From positions 522,001 to 586,000 of the forward strand of contig NZ_CP094226.1 of assembly GCF_022749195.1 (NCBI RefSeq): 64,000 nucleotides of DNA, written 5' to 3'. The translations under genes and the position numbers were made by a program. Shown here in pieces: positions 10,205 to 16,494 of this stretch. The stretch is from Streptococcus oralis (GTDB lineage Bacteria > Bacillota > Bacilli > Lactobacillales > Streptococcaceae). Position 1 is the stretch's first letter; each line of letters opens with the position of its first letter. The notes under the pieces are model-generated. The model was given only the letters and a program-made list of their open reading frames with translations, was not told the origin of the DNA and ran no database searches.

Positions 10205-10585
10205 ATGGAGAGAGATAGATTGGTTCGACTCAATTGGAGACTGGGCATGCTGGCAGGTATAACCTTGCTTTTGGGACCTGTTCTACGATTTTTGCTTTCC
10301 TATACTGGGGCCATCATCTATAAAGATCCTTCAAAAATGCTGGTTGTCACGGTTGCCTTTTCCCTGCTCCTGACATTTTTTAAGATTTTGATAATTGCAT
10401 TAGGAACCTTTATGCTAATCTATTTCGAAGAGGATCAACAACTTCGAATGCTGCCATCTATTTTATTTATCATTGGTGGCGTGCTGGGCTTTCTTTCAGC
10501 GACCGAGTGGATAGGAGGATTTCTAATCATTAAAGGTGCTGTTTCTTTTTCTAAATTTTTGAAAGAAGTCCGTGGTCTTGTCTGA
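10205..10585 (+). CDS. Small multi-pass membrane protein (paralogue B)
   Basis: A 126-residue hydrophobic protein of the same length as the one at 3898-4278 and aligned to it end to end: RLNWRLGMLAGITLLLGPV versus RVNAIFGLIAGIVLLLAPV, PSILFIIGG versus PSVLFIVGG, and a terminal WIGG versus WVGG. About four membrane segments are predicted; no catalytic motif is visible. The start ATG has GAAGGAGG 5 nt upstream, and a TGGTAGAAT extended -10 lies about 30 nt before it. The function is unknown. The repeated order protease then small membrane protein indicates that the pair was duplicated as a unit. Confidence 0.75.
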   Translation: MERDRLVRLNWRLGMLAGITLLLGPVLRFLLSYTGAIIYKDPSKMLVVTVAFSLLLTFFKILIIALGTFMLIYFEEDQQLRMLPSILFIIGGVLGFLSATEWIGGFLIIKGAVSFSKFLKEVRGLV

Positions 10586-10596
10586 TAGTCTAGTGA

Positions 10597-10622
10597 AACA
10601 ATCCGTTTGAGGGTTGTTTTTG
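10597..10622 (+). terminator. Intrinsic terminator after paralogue B
   Basis: AACAATCC/GGGTTGTT imperfect stem with a 6-nt loop and a T run. Confidence 0.6.
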
Positions 10623-10656
10623 TGTTTCAAAAACAATTTTTAAAAGTAGATTGCTG

Positions 10657-10689
10657 AGAGAAGAGTCATATTGAGACTCTTCTCTTTTT
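10657..10689 (+). terminator. Second, stronger terminator before gpmA
   Basis: Perfect 11-bp stem AGAGAAGAGTC/GACTCTTCTCT with a 7-nt loop and TTTTT; insulates gpmA from upstream transcription. Confidence 0.85.
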
Positions 10690-10781
10690 AGTTGATTTTA
10701 ACTAGCTTTTTTGTGAAAAATTGTGTAAAATAGAATAGATAAACGAGGGAAACCTCGAAAAATAAAAGGAGAATCCATCTA

Positions 10782-11474
10782 ATGGTAAAATTGGTTTTTG
10801 CTCGCCACGGTGAGTCTGAATGGAACAAAGCTAACCTTTTCACTGGTTGGGCTGATGTTGATTTGTCTGAAAAAGGAACACAACAAGCGATTGACGCTGG
10901 TAAATTGATCAAAGAAGCTGGTATCGAATTTGACCAAGCTTACACCTCAGTATTGAAACGTGCGATCAAAACAACAAACTTGGCTCTTGAAGCTTCTGAC
11001 CAATTGTGGGTTCCAGTTGAAAAATCATGGCGCTTGAACGAACGTCACTACGGTGGTTTGACTGGTAAAAACAAAGCTGAAGCTGCTGAACAATTTGGTG
11101 ATGAGCAAGTTCACATCTGGCGTCGTTCATACGATGTATTGCCTCCAAACATGGACCGTGATGATGAGCATTCAGCTCACACTGACCGTCGTTACGCTTC
11201 ACTTGACGACTCAGTTATCCCAGATGCTGAAAACTTGAAAGTGACTTTGGAACGTGCCCTTCCATTCTGGGAAGACAAAATCGCTCCAGCACTTAAAGAT
11301 GGTAAAAACGTATTCGTAGGAGCTCACGGTAACTCAATCCGTGCCCTTGTAAAACACATCAAACGCTTGTCAGACGACGAAATCATGGACGTGGAAATCC
11401 CTAACTTCCCACCATTGGTATTCGAATTCGACGAAAAATTGAATGTAGTTTCTGAATACTACCTTGGAAAATAA
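10782..11474 (+). CDS. gpmA: 2,3-bisphosphoglycerate-dependent phosphoglycerate mutase
   Basis: Glycolytic enzyme interconverting 3- and 2-phosphoglycerate in the cytoplasm. At 230 residues it has the normal length for the cofactor-dependent dPGM family. The phospho-histidine signature ARHGESEWN starts at residue 8, [10 protein letters not shown] follows near residue 92, and the second catalytic His lies in GAHGNS near residue 180. The ATG is preceded by AAAGGAGAA at 13 nt. Codon use is strongly biased to preferred codons, as expected for a highly expressed gene. It is monocistronic, between two terminators. I recall gpmA at a different locus from rpsO in S. pneumoniae, so this junction may mark a rearrangement. 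Confidence 0.97.
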   Translation: MVKLVFARHGESEWNKANLFTGWADVDLSEKGTQQAIDAGKLIKEAGIEFDQAYTSVLKRAIKTTNLALEASDQLWVPVEKSWRLNERHYGGLTGKNKAEAAEQFGDEQVHIWRRSYDVLPPNMDRDDEHSAHTDRRYASLDDSVIPDAENLKVTLERALPFWEDKIAPALKDGKNVFVGAHGNSIRALVKHIKRLSDDEIMDVEIPNFPPLVFEFDEKLNVVSEYYLGK

Positions 11475-11485
11475 TCTATAAACAG

Positions 11486-11512
11486 AAAGCCTAGGAATTC
11501 CTAGGCTTTTTT
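11486..11512 (+). terminator. Intrinsic terminator of gpmA
   Basis: Perfect palindrome AAAGCCTAGG/CCTAGGCTTT with AATT loop and a T run. Confidence 0.9.
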
Positions 11513-11647
11513 GTTTTTGCTTCTAGTTCTCAACTAGTTGAAAAAGCCTTATAATGATAGTAAAGAGCGACTTGATTGTAAGAAAGGTAGATATGCTCGA
11601 AGTCCTGAAATCAGTAGAGTAATTCAAGGGTTTAAATAGTAAATCAG

Positions 11648-11676
11648 TTGACAAAGTCCCTGCTTCTTGGTAGAAT
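11648..11676 (+). promoter_or_regulatory. rpsO promoter
   Basis: Consensus TTGACA (11648-11653), 17-nt spacer, TAGAAT (11671-11676). Confidence 0.85.
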
Positions 11677-11682
11677 AAGAAC

Positions 11683-11757
11683 TGTCGTAAAGACAAATAA
11701 CTTCTTCTTGGTTACAGGCATGCCAACCTGTCACTCGGATGAAGCCAAATAAAAAGG
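11683..11757 (+). promoter_or_regulatory. Candidate rpsO leader (S15 autoregulation)
   Basis: The roughly 85-nt untranslated leader contains nested pairing possibilities (ACAGG/CCTGT around GGCATGCC; GGTT/AACC) just before the rpsO ribosome binding site. S15 represses its own mRNA in many bacteria through leader structures that mimic its 16S site. Whether this leader belongs to a described S15 motif was not tested. Confidence 0.4.
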
Positions 11758-11766
11758 AGAAACATC

Positions 11767-12036
11767 ATGGCAATCTCAAAAGAGAAAAAAAATGAAATCA
11801 TCGCACAATATGCACGTCACGAAGGTGATACAGGTTCAGTAGAGGTTCAAGTTGCTGTCCTTACTTGGGAAATCAACCACCTTAACGAACACATCAAACA
11901 ACACAAAAAAGACCACGCTACTTACCGTGGATTGATGAAGAAAATCGGTCGCCGTCGTAACTTGCTTGCATACTTGCGTAAAAACGACGTTAACCGTTAC
12001 CGTGAGTTGATCAACTCTCTTGGACTTCGTCGCTAA
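11767..12036 (+). CDS. rpsO: 30S ribosomal protein S15
   Basis: Primary 16S rRNA-binding protein of the small subunit. The 89 residues are the standard length, with the S15 signature region around residues 40-70 ([21 protein letters not shown]). AAAGGAG lies 8 nt before the ATG. Strong codon bias fits a ribosomal protein. It is monocistronic, with its own promoter and leader upstream and a palindromic element plus terminator downstream. Confidence 0.98.
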   Translation: MAISKEKKNEIIAQYARHEGDTGSVEVQVAVLTWEINHLNEHIKQHKKDHATYRGLMKKIGRRRNLLAYLRKNDVNRYRELINSLGLRR

Positions 12037-12037
12037 T

Positions 12038-12139
12038 CTTGCGTCTAAAACGTTTCTATACTTCGTTGCCTTCGCCTCGATGTACCATCAGTACAATCTT
12101 CGGCTTGTCGCCTAGTCTATAAACGTTTTATCCAGCAAG
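12038..12139. repeat. 102-nt palindromic element between rpsO and its terminator
   Basis: Long imperfect inverted repeat: outer arms CTTGC/GCAAG, then TAAAACGTTTcTATA/TATAAACGTTTTA, then an inner hairpin around GATGTAC-CATCA-GTACAATC. It starts two bases after the rpsO stop codon. The 3' half recurs at 12293-12343, so this is a dispersed, probably mobile palindromic repeat, not merely a terminator. Confidence 0.65.
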
Positions 12140-12143
12140 AATA

Positions 12144-12170
12144 AAGCTCTCTGATTTCAGAGAGCTTTTT
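12144..12170 (+). terminator. rpsO terminator (copy 1 of a thrice-repeated hairpin)
   Basis: AAGCTCTCTGA/TCAGAGAGCTT stem with short TT loop and T run. Closely related hairpins lie at 12454-12482 and 13539-13564. Confidence 0.9.
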
Positions 12171-12177
12171 ATGTCGT

Positions 12178-12237
12178 CACCTTACCTCGATAAACTCAAG
12201 TATTATCTTCGGTTACGGTCATTAGCACTGTAAGGTA
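12178..12237. repeat. Second hairpin-forming element
   Basis: ACCTTAC near 12180 pairs with GTAAGGT near 12230 around an imperfectly paired interior. Same style as the preceding palindromic element; no coding potential. Confidence 0.35.
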
Positions 12238-12251
12238 AAATAAACCAGATC

Positions 12252-12275
12252 ATCTCCCTTCGGGGAGATTTTTTG
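12252..12275 (+). terminator. Intrinsic terminator
   Basis: ATCTCCC-TTC-GGGGAGAT stem followed by TTTTTT; not directly behind any intact gene. Confidence 0.75.
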
Positions 12276-12292
12276 TTTCACTAAAATTTTTA

Positions 12293-12343
12293 TACAATCT
12301 TCAGCTCATCGCCTAGTCTATAAACGGTTTATCCGGCAAGAAT
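12293..12343. repeat. Partial copy of the rpsO palindromic element
   Basis: About 51 nt matching 12092-12142 with few mismatches (TACAATCTTCAGC versus TACAATCTTCGGC; shared CGCCTAGTCTATAAACG). Only the 3' half of the element is present. Confidence 0.7.
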
Positions 12344-12423
12344 CATGATGCTAAGGGCGTTAAAAATCCGTATGAAAATAGGGAAAGGAAACAGTGTTCG
12401 ATGAACACAAGGAGTTTCATCTT

Positions 12424-12480
12424 TTTCACTAGGATTTTAGCCCGAGCTCAAATCAGCTCTCTGACTTCAGAGAGCTTTTT
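12424..12480 (+). repeat. Left copy of direct repeat flanking the cadD cassette
   Basis: About 57 nt beginning TTTCACTAGGATT and ending in a GAGCTCAAATC...GAGAGC terminator hairpin. It is repeated with a handful of changes at 13507-13564, bracketing a cassette of roughly 1.1 kb. Confidence 0.75.
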
Positions 12481-12482
12481 TA
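12454..12482 (+). terminator. Terminator hairpin inside left direct repeat
   Basis: GCTCTCTGA/TCAGAGAGC stem with a T run. Confidence 0.8.
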
Positions 12483-12487
12483 TTGAG

Positions 12488-12587
12488 GTTTTATCGGTCA
12501 TAATTTTGGAGACTACAAAAACCTAACTGAGCAAAATTTTAGTTTTCAAGTTGTTTTATCGGTCATAATTTTGGAGACTACAAAAAC
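12488..12587 (-). CRISPR. Two-repeat CRISPR-like pair with one 30-nt spacer
   Basis: Two identical 35-nt repeats at 12488-12522 and 12553-12587, separated by exactly 30 nt; identity extends 2 nt further at the 3' side. Read on the minus strand each starts GTTTTTGTAGTCTCC and ends GATAAAAC, resembling type II-A repeats (terminal GTTTT/AAAAC, GTTTTTGTACTCTC in the S. thermophilus CRISPR1 type). The 35+30 unit is close to the 36+30 unit of type II-A. No cas gene or tracrRNA is visible in the window, so this is at most an orphan or remnant array. With only two repeats, a simple direct duplication remains possible. Confidence 0.45.
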
Positions 12588-12624
12588 CTCAAATGGTATC
12601 AGCTAATGACACCATGAAGGTGCG

Positions 12625-12655
12625 CAGTTACTCGGCTTTTCAAGCCGAGTAACTG
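12625..12655. repeat. Perfect 14-bp hairpin without T tract
   Basis: CAGTTACTCGGCTT pairs perfectly with AAGCCGAGTAACTG across a 3-nt loop. No T run follows on either strand, so it is not a standard terminator. Confidence 0.6.
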
Positions 12656-12681
12656 TCTGCAAGCCCCCTCGGAGAGCCCAC

Positions 12682-12717
12682 ACTTTACGAAGTAAAGTTT
12701 AGTATGTTATACTTTAC
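12682..12717 (+). promoter_or_regulatory. Putative promoter and operator dyads of cadD
   Basis: Overlapping inverted repeats ACTTTAC-GA-AGTAAAGT (12682-12698) and GTAAAGT...ACTTTAC (12692-12717) surround a likely -10 TATACT (12708-12713) with a weak -35 TTTACG 18 nt upstream. Such dyads over a promoter fit a metal-responsive repressor (CadC/CadX/ArsR type), but no regulator gene is adjacent. Confidence 0.45.
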
Positions 12718-12781
12718 ATGGAAGTAGTCACCGAATTCCAGTTAGAAATTACTTTGTAACTACGTTTTGAGGAGGAGTAAA

Positions 12782-12856
12782 ATGCTTTCCTACGTTCGAC
12801 ATTACCCACTAGCGATAGCTAAATTAATGTGTCTGTGCTCTCCTAAAATCTGCTGA
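12782..12856 (+). CDS. 24-residue upstream ORF with Cys-x-Cys, cadD leader peptide candidate
   Basis: ATG at 12782 is preceded by a strong GAGGAG at 4-6 nt and encodes 24 residues ending MCLCSPKIC, with three Cys. It lies in the predicted cadD 5' leader and stops 29 nt before the cadD start. CTCCT within the uORF (near 12839-12844) can pair with AGGAG of the cadD ribosome binding site, so translation of the uORF could control access to it. It could equally be a remnant of a lost gene or chance. Confidence 0.35.
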   Translation: MLSYVRHYPLAIAKLMCLCSPKIC

Positions 12857-12885
12857 TTTATTACTAACTAATACAGGAGGTTTTT

Positions 12886-13497
12886 ATGGGACAGACAATC
12901 ATATCTGCTATTGGTGTTTATATTTCCACCAGTATCGATTATTTAATTATTTTAATTATTTTATTTGCACAGCTATCACAGAATAAACAGAAATGGCATA
13001 TTTATGCGGGGCAATATCTAGGAACAGGCTTACTTGTAGGGGCGAGTTTAGTTGCTGCTTATGTCGTTAATTTCGTGCCTGAATAATGGATGGTTGGATT
13101 GCTTGGTTTAATCCCTATCTATTTAGGGATTCGCTTTGCAATTGTTGGAGAAGGTGAGGAAGAAGAGGAAGAAATTATTGAAAGATTAGAACAAAGCAAG
13201 GCAAATCAACTGTTTTGGACAGTTACATTGCTGACAATTGCGTCTGGCGGAGATAATTTAGGTATCTATATACCTTATTTTGCTTCGTTAGATTGGTCAC
13301 AGACCCTCGTGGCGTTGCTTGTGTTTGTAATCGGCATAATTATCTTTTGCGAGATTAGTCGGGTGTTATCCTCTATTCCGTTAATATTCGAGACAATTGA
13401 AAAATACGAGCGAATCATTGTGCCCTTAGTATTCATTCTACTTGGACTATACATTATGTATGAAAATGGCACGATAGAGACTTTTCTGATCGTGTAG
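12886..13497 (+). pseudogene. cadD: Cadmium resistance transporter CadD, broken by one in-frame stop
   Basis: Multi-pass membrane cadmium resistance protein of the CadD family (about 200 residues, homologous to staphylococcal CadD). Codons 1-66 (start [20 protein letters not shown]) and the part from 13087 (WMVGLLGLIPIYLGIRFAIVG) are in the same frame, separated by a single TAA at 13084-13086 where related proteins, as I recall them, carry Gln (CAA). A single C-to-T change would explain it. Everything else appears intact, including the acidic loop GEGEEEEEE and the C-terminal membrane segments, so the lesion is recent, a sequencing error, or tolerated through internal initiation at the ATG at 13090. 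AGGAGG lies 5 nt before the start. I recall cadD beside rpsO in S. pneumoniae as well. Confidence 0.85.
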
Positions 13498-13506
13498 ATT
13501 TTTTTG

Positions 13507-13564
13507 TTTCACTAGGATTATAGCCCGAGCTCAAATCAAGCTCTCAGATTTCAGAGGGCTTTTT
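13507..13564 (+). repeat. Right copy of direct repeat flanking the cadD cassette
   Basis: Matches 12424-12480 over about 57 nt (TTTCACTAGGATTatAGCCCGAGCTC versus the left copy with TTTTAG), ending in the same terminator hairpin (13539-13564). It starts 10 nt after the cadD stop codon. Confidence 0.75.
13539..13564 (+). terminator. cadD terminator (third copy of the repeated hairpin)
   Basis: AGCTCTCAGA/TCAGAGGGCT stem (with wobble) followed by TTTTT. Confidence 0.75.
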
Positions 13565-13582
13565 CTATATATGTCTCTATCC

Positions 13583-13635
13583 TTGTCCATCTAATGGAAA
13601 TATGGTATACTTTTCATGAGAATTTTCTAAATTTT
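13583..13635 (+). promoter_or_regulatory. Promoter of the iron ABC operon with CodY-like box
   Basis: TTGTCC (13583-13588), 17-nt spacer, TATACT (13606-13611) with an extended TGG. AATTTTCTAAATTTT at 13621-13635, just after the predicted transcription start, matches the CodY consensus AATTTTCWGAAAATT at 12 of 15 positions. CodY control of iron uptake is known in pneumococcus; here it is inferred only from this partial match. Confidence 0.55.
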
Positions 13636-13660
13636 TAAGATTCTATCAAAGGAGGTTTGC

Positions 13661-14707
13661 ATGCTTTCCAAATTTTCTGGAAGCCGACGGGACCTGCAAT
13701 TTGTGTTACTTTTAGGTATTTTGCTAGGTATTTTAGGGATTTCCCTCTTTCTGGCAGTTTCTATGGGATCCGTTGCGGTTGATCTAGGCGATACCTATCG
13801 GATTATTTTGAGCAGGTTGGGTTTTCCTCTTGAGATAGGAGAGGTTTCCAAGTCCACTCTTGCCATTGTATGGAACATGAGGTTCCCCCGAGTATTGTTA
13901 GGCTTGATAGTAGGGGCTGGTCTTTCCATGTGTGGTAGCGTGATGCAGTCTACAGTGAACAATCCCATTGCTGAGCCCTATGTCTTAGGTATCTCTGCGG
14001 GTGCAACTCTAGGAGCAACTTTGAGCATCATTCTTGGTTTAAAAGTGATGATTAGCCTTGGAGCTTTTCTTGGAGCTATTTTGGCAACAATTGCCGTCCT
14101 TATCATTGCCTCTATGCAGGGAAGGATGACGACTTCCAGTCTGATCTTATCAGGAACGGTGGTCAATGCTCTCTTTCTGGCATTTTCCAACTTTATTATC
14201 TCAGTTGGCGCTAATGCGGACAGTGTGATGACCATTAAGTTTTGGACCATGGGTTCGCTTGCCGGGACTACCTGGTCTGATTTAGTCCTGCCAACTATAG
14301 TAGTAGGTATGGCCTTTCTATTTTTCTCTACCCAGTATCGTGTTTTTAATGCGATGATGATGGGAGATGAGGCTGCTTTAACTTTGGGGATTCCCTTACG
14401 CTTTTATTGGTATCTTTATGTGACCATGGTGGCTGTGTTGACAGCGGTCTTAGTGGCAACCTGTGGGATTATTGGATTTGTCGGTCTGATTACTCCACAT
14501 TTAGCTCGAGGGTTAGTAGGAACGAATTACAGGAGACTTTTTCCTGTTGCGACCATACTGGGTGCCCTCTTTGTGGTCTGGGCAGATGTACTCTCTCGTG
14601 TCATCATTCCAAATGCTGAGCTGCCTATTGGTATTTTTACAGCCTTAGTGGGTGCTCCCTTCTTTATCTACATTGTTGGAGGTAGGCGAAAGGAGGTGAG
14701 GGCCTGA
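13661..14707 (+). CDS. FecCD-family iron/siderophore ABC transporter permease
   Basis: A 348-residue inner-membrane permease with nine to ten predicted helices, belonging to the FecCD/BtuC family that imports ferric siderophores, haem or cobalamin. Diagnostic stretches are VWNMRFPRVLLGLIVGAGLS near residues 67-86, NPIAEPYVLGISAGA near residues 103-117, and GIIGFVGLITPHLAR near residues 267-281, which carries the helices coupling to the ATPase. CAAAGGAGG lies 6-8 nt before the ATG. It is the first gene of a four-gene operon. Only one permease is encoded, so it probably works as a homodimer. The exact ligand cannot be read from sequence. Confidence 0.93.
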   Translation: MLSKFSGSRRDLQFVLLLGILLGILGISLFLAVSMGSVAVDLGDTYRIILSRLGFPLEIGEVSKSTLAIVWNMRFPRVLLGLIVGAGLSMCGSVMQSTVNNPIAEPYVLGISAGATLGATLSIILGLKVMISLGAFLGAILATIAVLIIASMQGRMTTSSLILSGTVVNALFLAFSNFIISVGANADSVMTIKFWTMGSLAGTTWSDLVLPTIVVGMAFLFFSTQYRVFNAMMMGDEAALTLGIPLRFYWYLYVTMVAVLTAVLVATCGIIGFVGLITPHLARGLVGTNYRRLFPVATILGALFVVWADVLSRVIIPNAELPIGIFTALVGAPFFIYIVGGRRKEVRA

Positions 14708-14708
14708 T

Positions 14709-15464
14709 ATGGACTTGATTTGTCAGGATGTCCATTTTGGACTAGGAGAGAAAAAAATCCTCAAAGGAGTTTCTCTTAAGGTTGAGGGACATCAATTTCA
14801 TACGATACTAGGGCCAAATGGAAGTGGAAAAACCAGCCTGCTTAAACTCCTCTATCGCCAGGAAAAGGCGAACAAAGGCTTGATAAGCCTAGATGGAAAG
14901 CCGCTGGAGCATTGGTCACTCAAAGAAACAGCCAAGCAAATGGCGGTCGTCACCCAGTTTAATCAACTGCAGTTTGATTGTACAGTTGAGGAAATCGTCT
15001 TGCTGGGAAGAACTCCACACCTCTCTTTTTTACAGAAGGAAAAGGAAAGGGATTATGCCCTCGTTCAAGATGCTCTCGTCAAGGTGGATATGCTTGAGAA
15101 GAAAACTCGTCTCTATTCGTCTCTTTCAGGTGGGGAGAAACAGCGAGTCTTATTAGCACGCGCCTTGGCGCAAGAACCGACTCTCTTGCTCCTGGACGAG
15201 CCAACCAATCACCTGGATATCAAGTACCAGTTAGACTTGTTGGCCATTGTGAAGAATCTCAAGGTCAATGTTCTAGCTGTCCTACATGACATTCAACTTG
15301 CTTGTCGCTATTCGGATTATCTCTATCTGATGAAGGAGGGGGAAATCCTTTACCAAGGTATTCCAAAGGAGACCATCACCCCTGAGTCATTGCAAACTGT
15401 ATATGGAGTTCAAAGTCAGGTGACTTGGACTGAGGATCAGCAAGCCATGATTCACTATTTATAA
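14709..15464 (+). CDS. Iron/siderophore ABC transporter ATP-binding protein
   Basis: A 251-residue ATPase that energises the FecCD-type permease encoded directly upstream (1-nt gap, so probably translationally coupled). Walker A GPNGSGKTSLL at residues 36-46, Q-loop VVTQFNQ near 78-84, signature LSGGEKQRVLLARAL near 139, Walker [13 protein letters not shown] near 158, and the switch His in AVLHDIQ near 192. This is the FepC/FhuC/BtuD subfamily. GGAGGTGAGGGCCTGAT overlapping the permease end serves as the ribosome binding region. Confidence 0.94.
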   Translation: MDLICQDVHFGLGEKKILKGVSLKVEGHQFHTILGPNGSGKTSLLKLLYRQEKANKGLISLDGKPLEHWSLKETAKQMAVVTQFNQLQFDCTVEEIVLLGRTPHLSFLQKEKERDYALVQDALVKVDMLEKKTRLYSSLSGGEKQRVLLARALAQEPTLLLLDEPTNHLDIKYQLDLLAIVKNLKVNVLAVLHDIQLACRYSDYLYLMKEGEILYQGIPKETITPESLQTVYGVQSQVTWTEDQQAMIHYL

Positions 15465-15483
15465 GAATGAAAAGGAAAACAAG

Positions 15484-16494
15484 ATGAAAAAAACACTAAG
15501 CATTTTACTCGTAACAGTAGCTACCCTAACTATGGCAGCTTGTGGTAACACTACTACAGAAAAAGCTACCACACAGTCTAGCACAGAAACAAGTCAAAAG
15601 GCCAGCACAGAGACGACTTATCCATTCACGGTCAAGACCTATGATGCTAAAGGGAATGAAGTCGAACAAGTCTTTGACAAGGCACCTGAAAAAGTTATCA
15701 CCAACAATCTTTCAACCACTGAAATCTTGTTGGAGTTAGGCTTGAAGGATAAAATTGCTGGCATGCTCAACCCTGACAATGCTGTGACGGACAAATACAA
15801 GGACGCGATTGCGACGATTCCTCAAATTGGCGATAAAAAAACAGTCTCTCAAGAGACAGTGCTTTCTTATGAACCAGATGCTGTGATGGGTCGAAACATG
15901 ATGTTTTCTGAAAAATCCTTGGGGACAGTTAGCACTTGGAATGAAAACAAAATCCCAGTCTATACGCAAAAAGCTTCTCTCTCAACAATTCAGCAAGATT
16001 TGGGAAATATTGTAGAAGATGTCAAAAATCTTGGAATGATTTTCAATGTTCAGGACAAGTCTAATGAATACGCAGCCCAATTACAAGCTAAAATTGACGC
16101 TGTTAAGAAAGCAAACCCAGCAAGCCAAGGTGAAAAGAAAAAGGCTTTGATTATGGTTGCTTATAATGACGAAACCTTTGGTGCTTACAAGTCTGCTTTG
16201 CAAGAAAGCTTGTTGAATCAACTTGGTTATACCAACGTTGCAACGGGAACATCAGGCTTGACCTTGGAAAATCTCGTGTCAATGGATCCGGAGTTGATTA
16301 TCTATGTAACTAGTGACCGCAACAAAAAATTGGATGCCAACGCAGTAGAGTTGATGAAGGCAAATGAAGTTTTGGAAAATGTTCCTGCAATTAAGAATCA
16401 AAAAATCATGACCATTTCTTACGATGAGTTGATGGACTATGGTCCAGCAGTGATTGATTCCCTTGAGAAAATCAATGACTTTATCAATAAATAA
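15484..16494 (+). CDS. Iron-compound-binding lipoprotein of the ABC transporter
   Basis: A 336-residue solute-binding lipoprotein. The signal peptide ends in a lipobox, TMAAC, with Cys at residue 20; a Thr/Ser-rich linker follows to about residue 45. The body is of the FecB/BtuF (PBP-III) class: VFDKAPEKVITNNLSTTEILLELGL near residues 62-86 is the typical first part, with the long connecting helix near residue 180. It captures the siderophore or haem at the cell surface and passes it to the permease. Start ATG with AAGGAAAAC upstream. It has no close resemblance that I recognise to PiaA, PiuA or PitA, so the substrate is open. Confidence 0.92.
   Translation: MKKTLSILLVTVATLTMAACGNTTTEKATTQSSTETSQKASTETTYPFTVKTYDAKGNEVEQVFDKAPEKVITNNLSTTEILLELGLKDKIAGMLNPDNAVTDKYKDAIATIPQIGDKKTVSQETVLSYEPDAVMGRNMMFSEKSLGTVSTWNENKIPVYTQKASLSTIQQDLGNIVEDVKNLGMIFNVQDKSNEYAAQLQAKIDAVKKANPASQGEKKKALIMVAYNDETFGAYKSALQESLLNQLGYTNVATGTSGLTLENLVSMDPELIIYVTSDRNKKLDANAVELMKANEVLENVPAIKNQKIMTISYDELMDYGPAVIDSLEKINDFINK

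Noticed and set aside
11594..11623. Nine-codon ORF (MLEVLKSVE) in the gpmA-rpsO gap
   Set aside because: Too short and without conserved context; the gap otherwise holds only the rpsO promoter and leader.
12625..12655. tRNA arm or terminator
   Set aside because: Single isolated stem, no cloverleaf and no T run.
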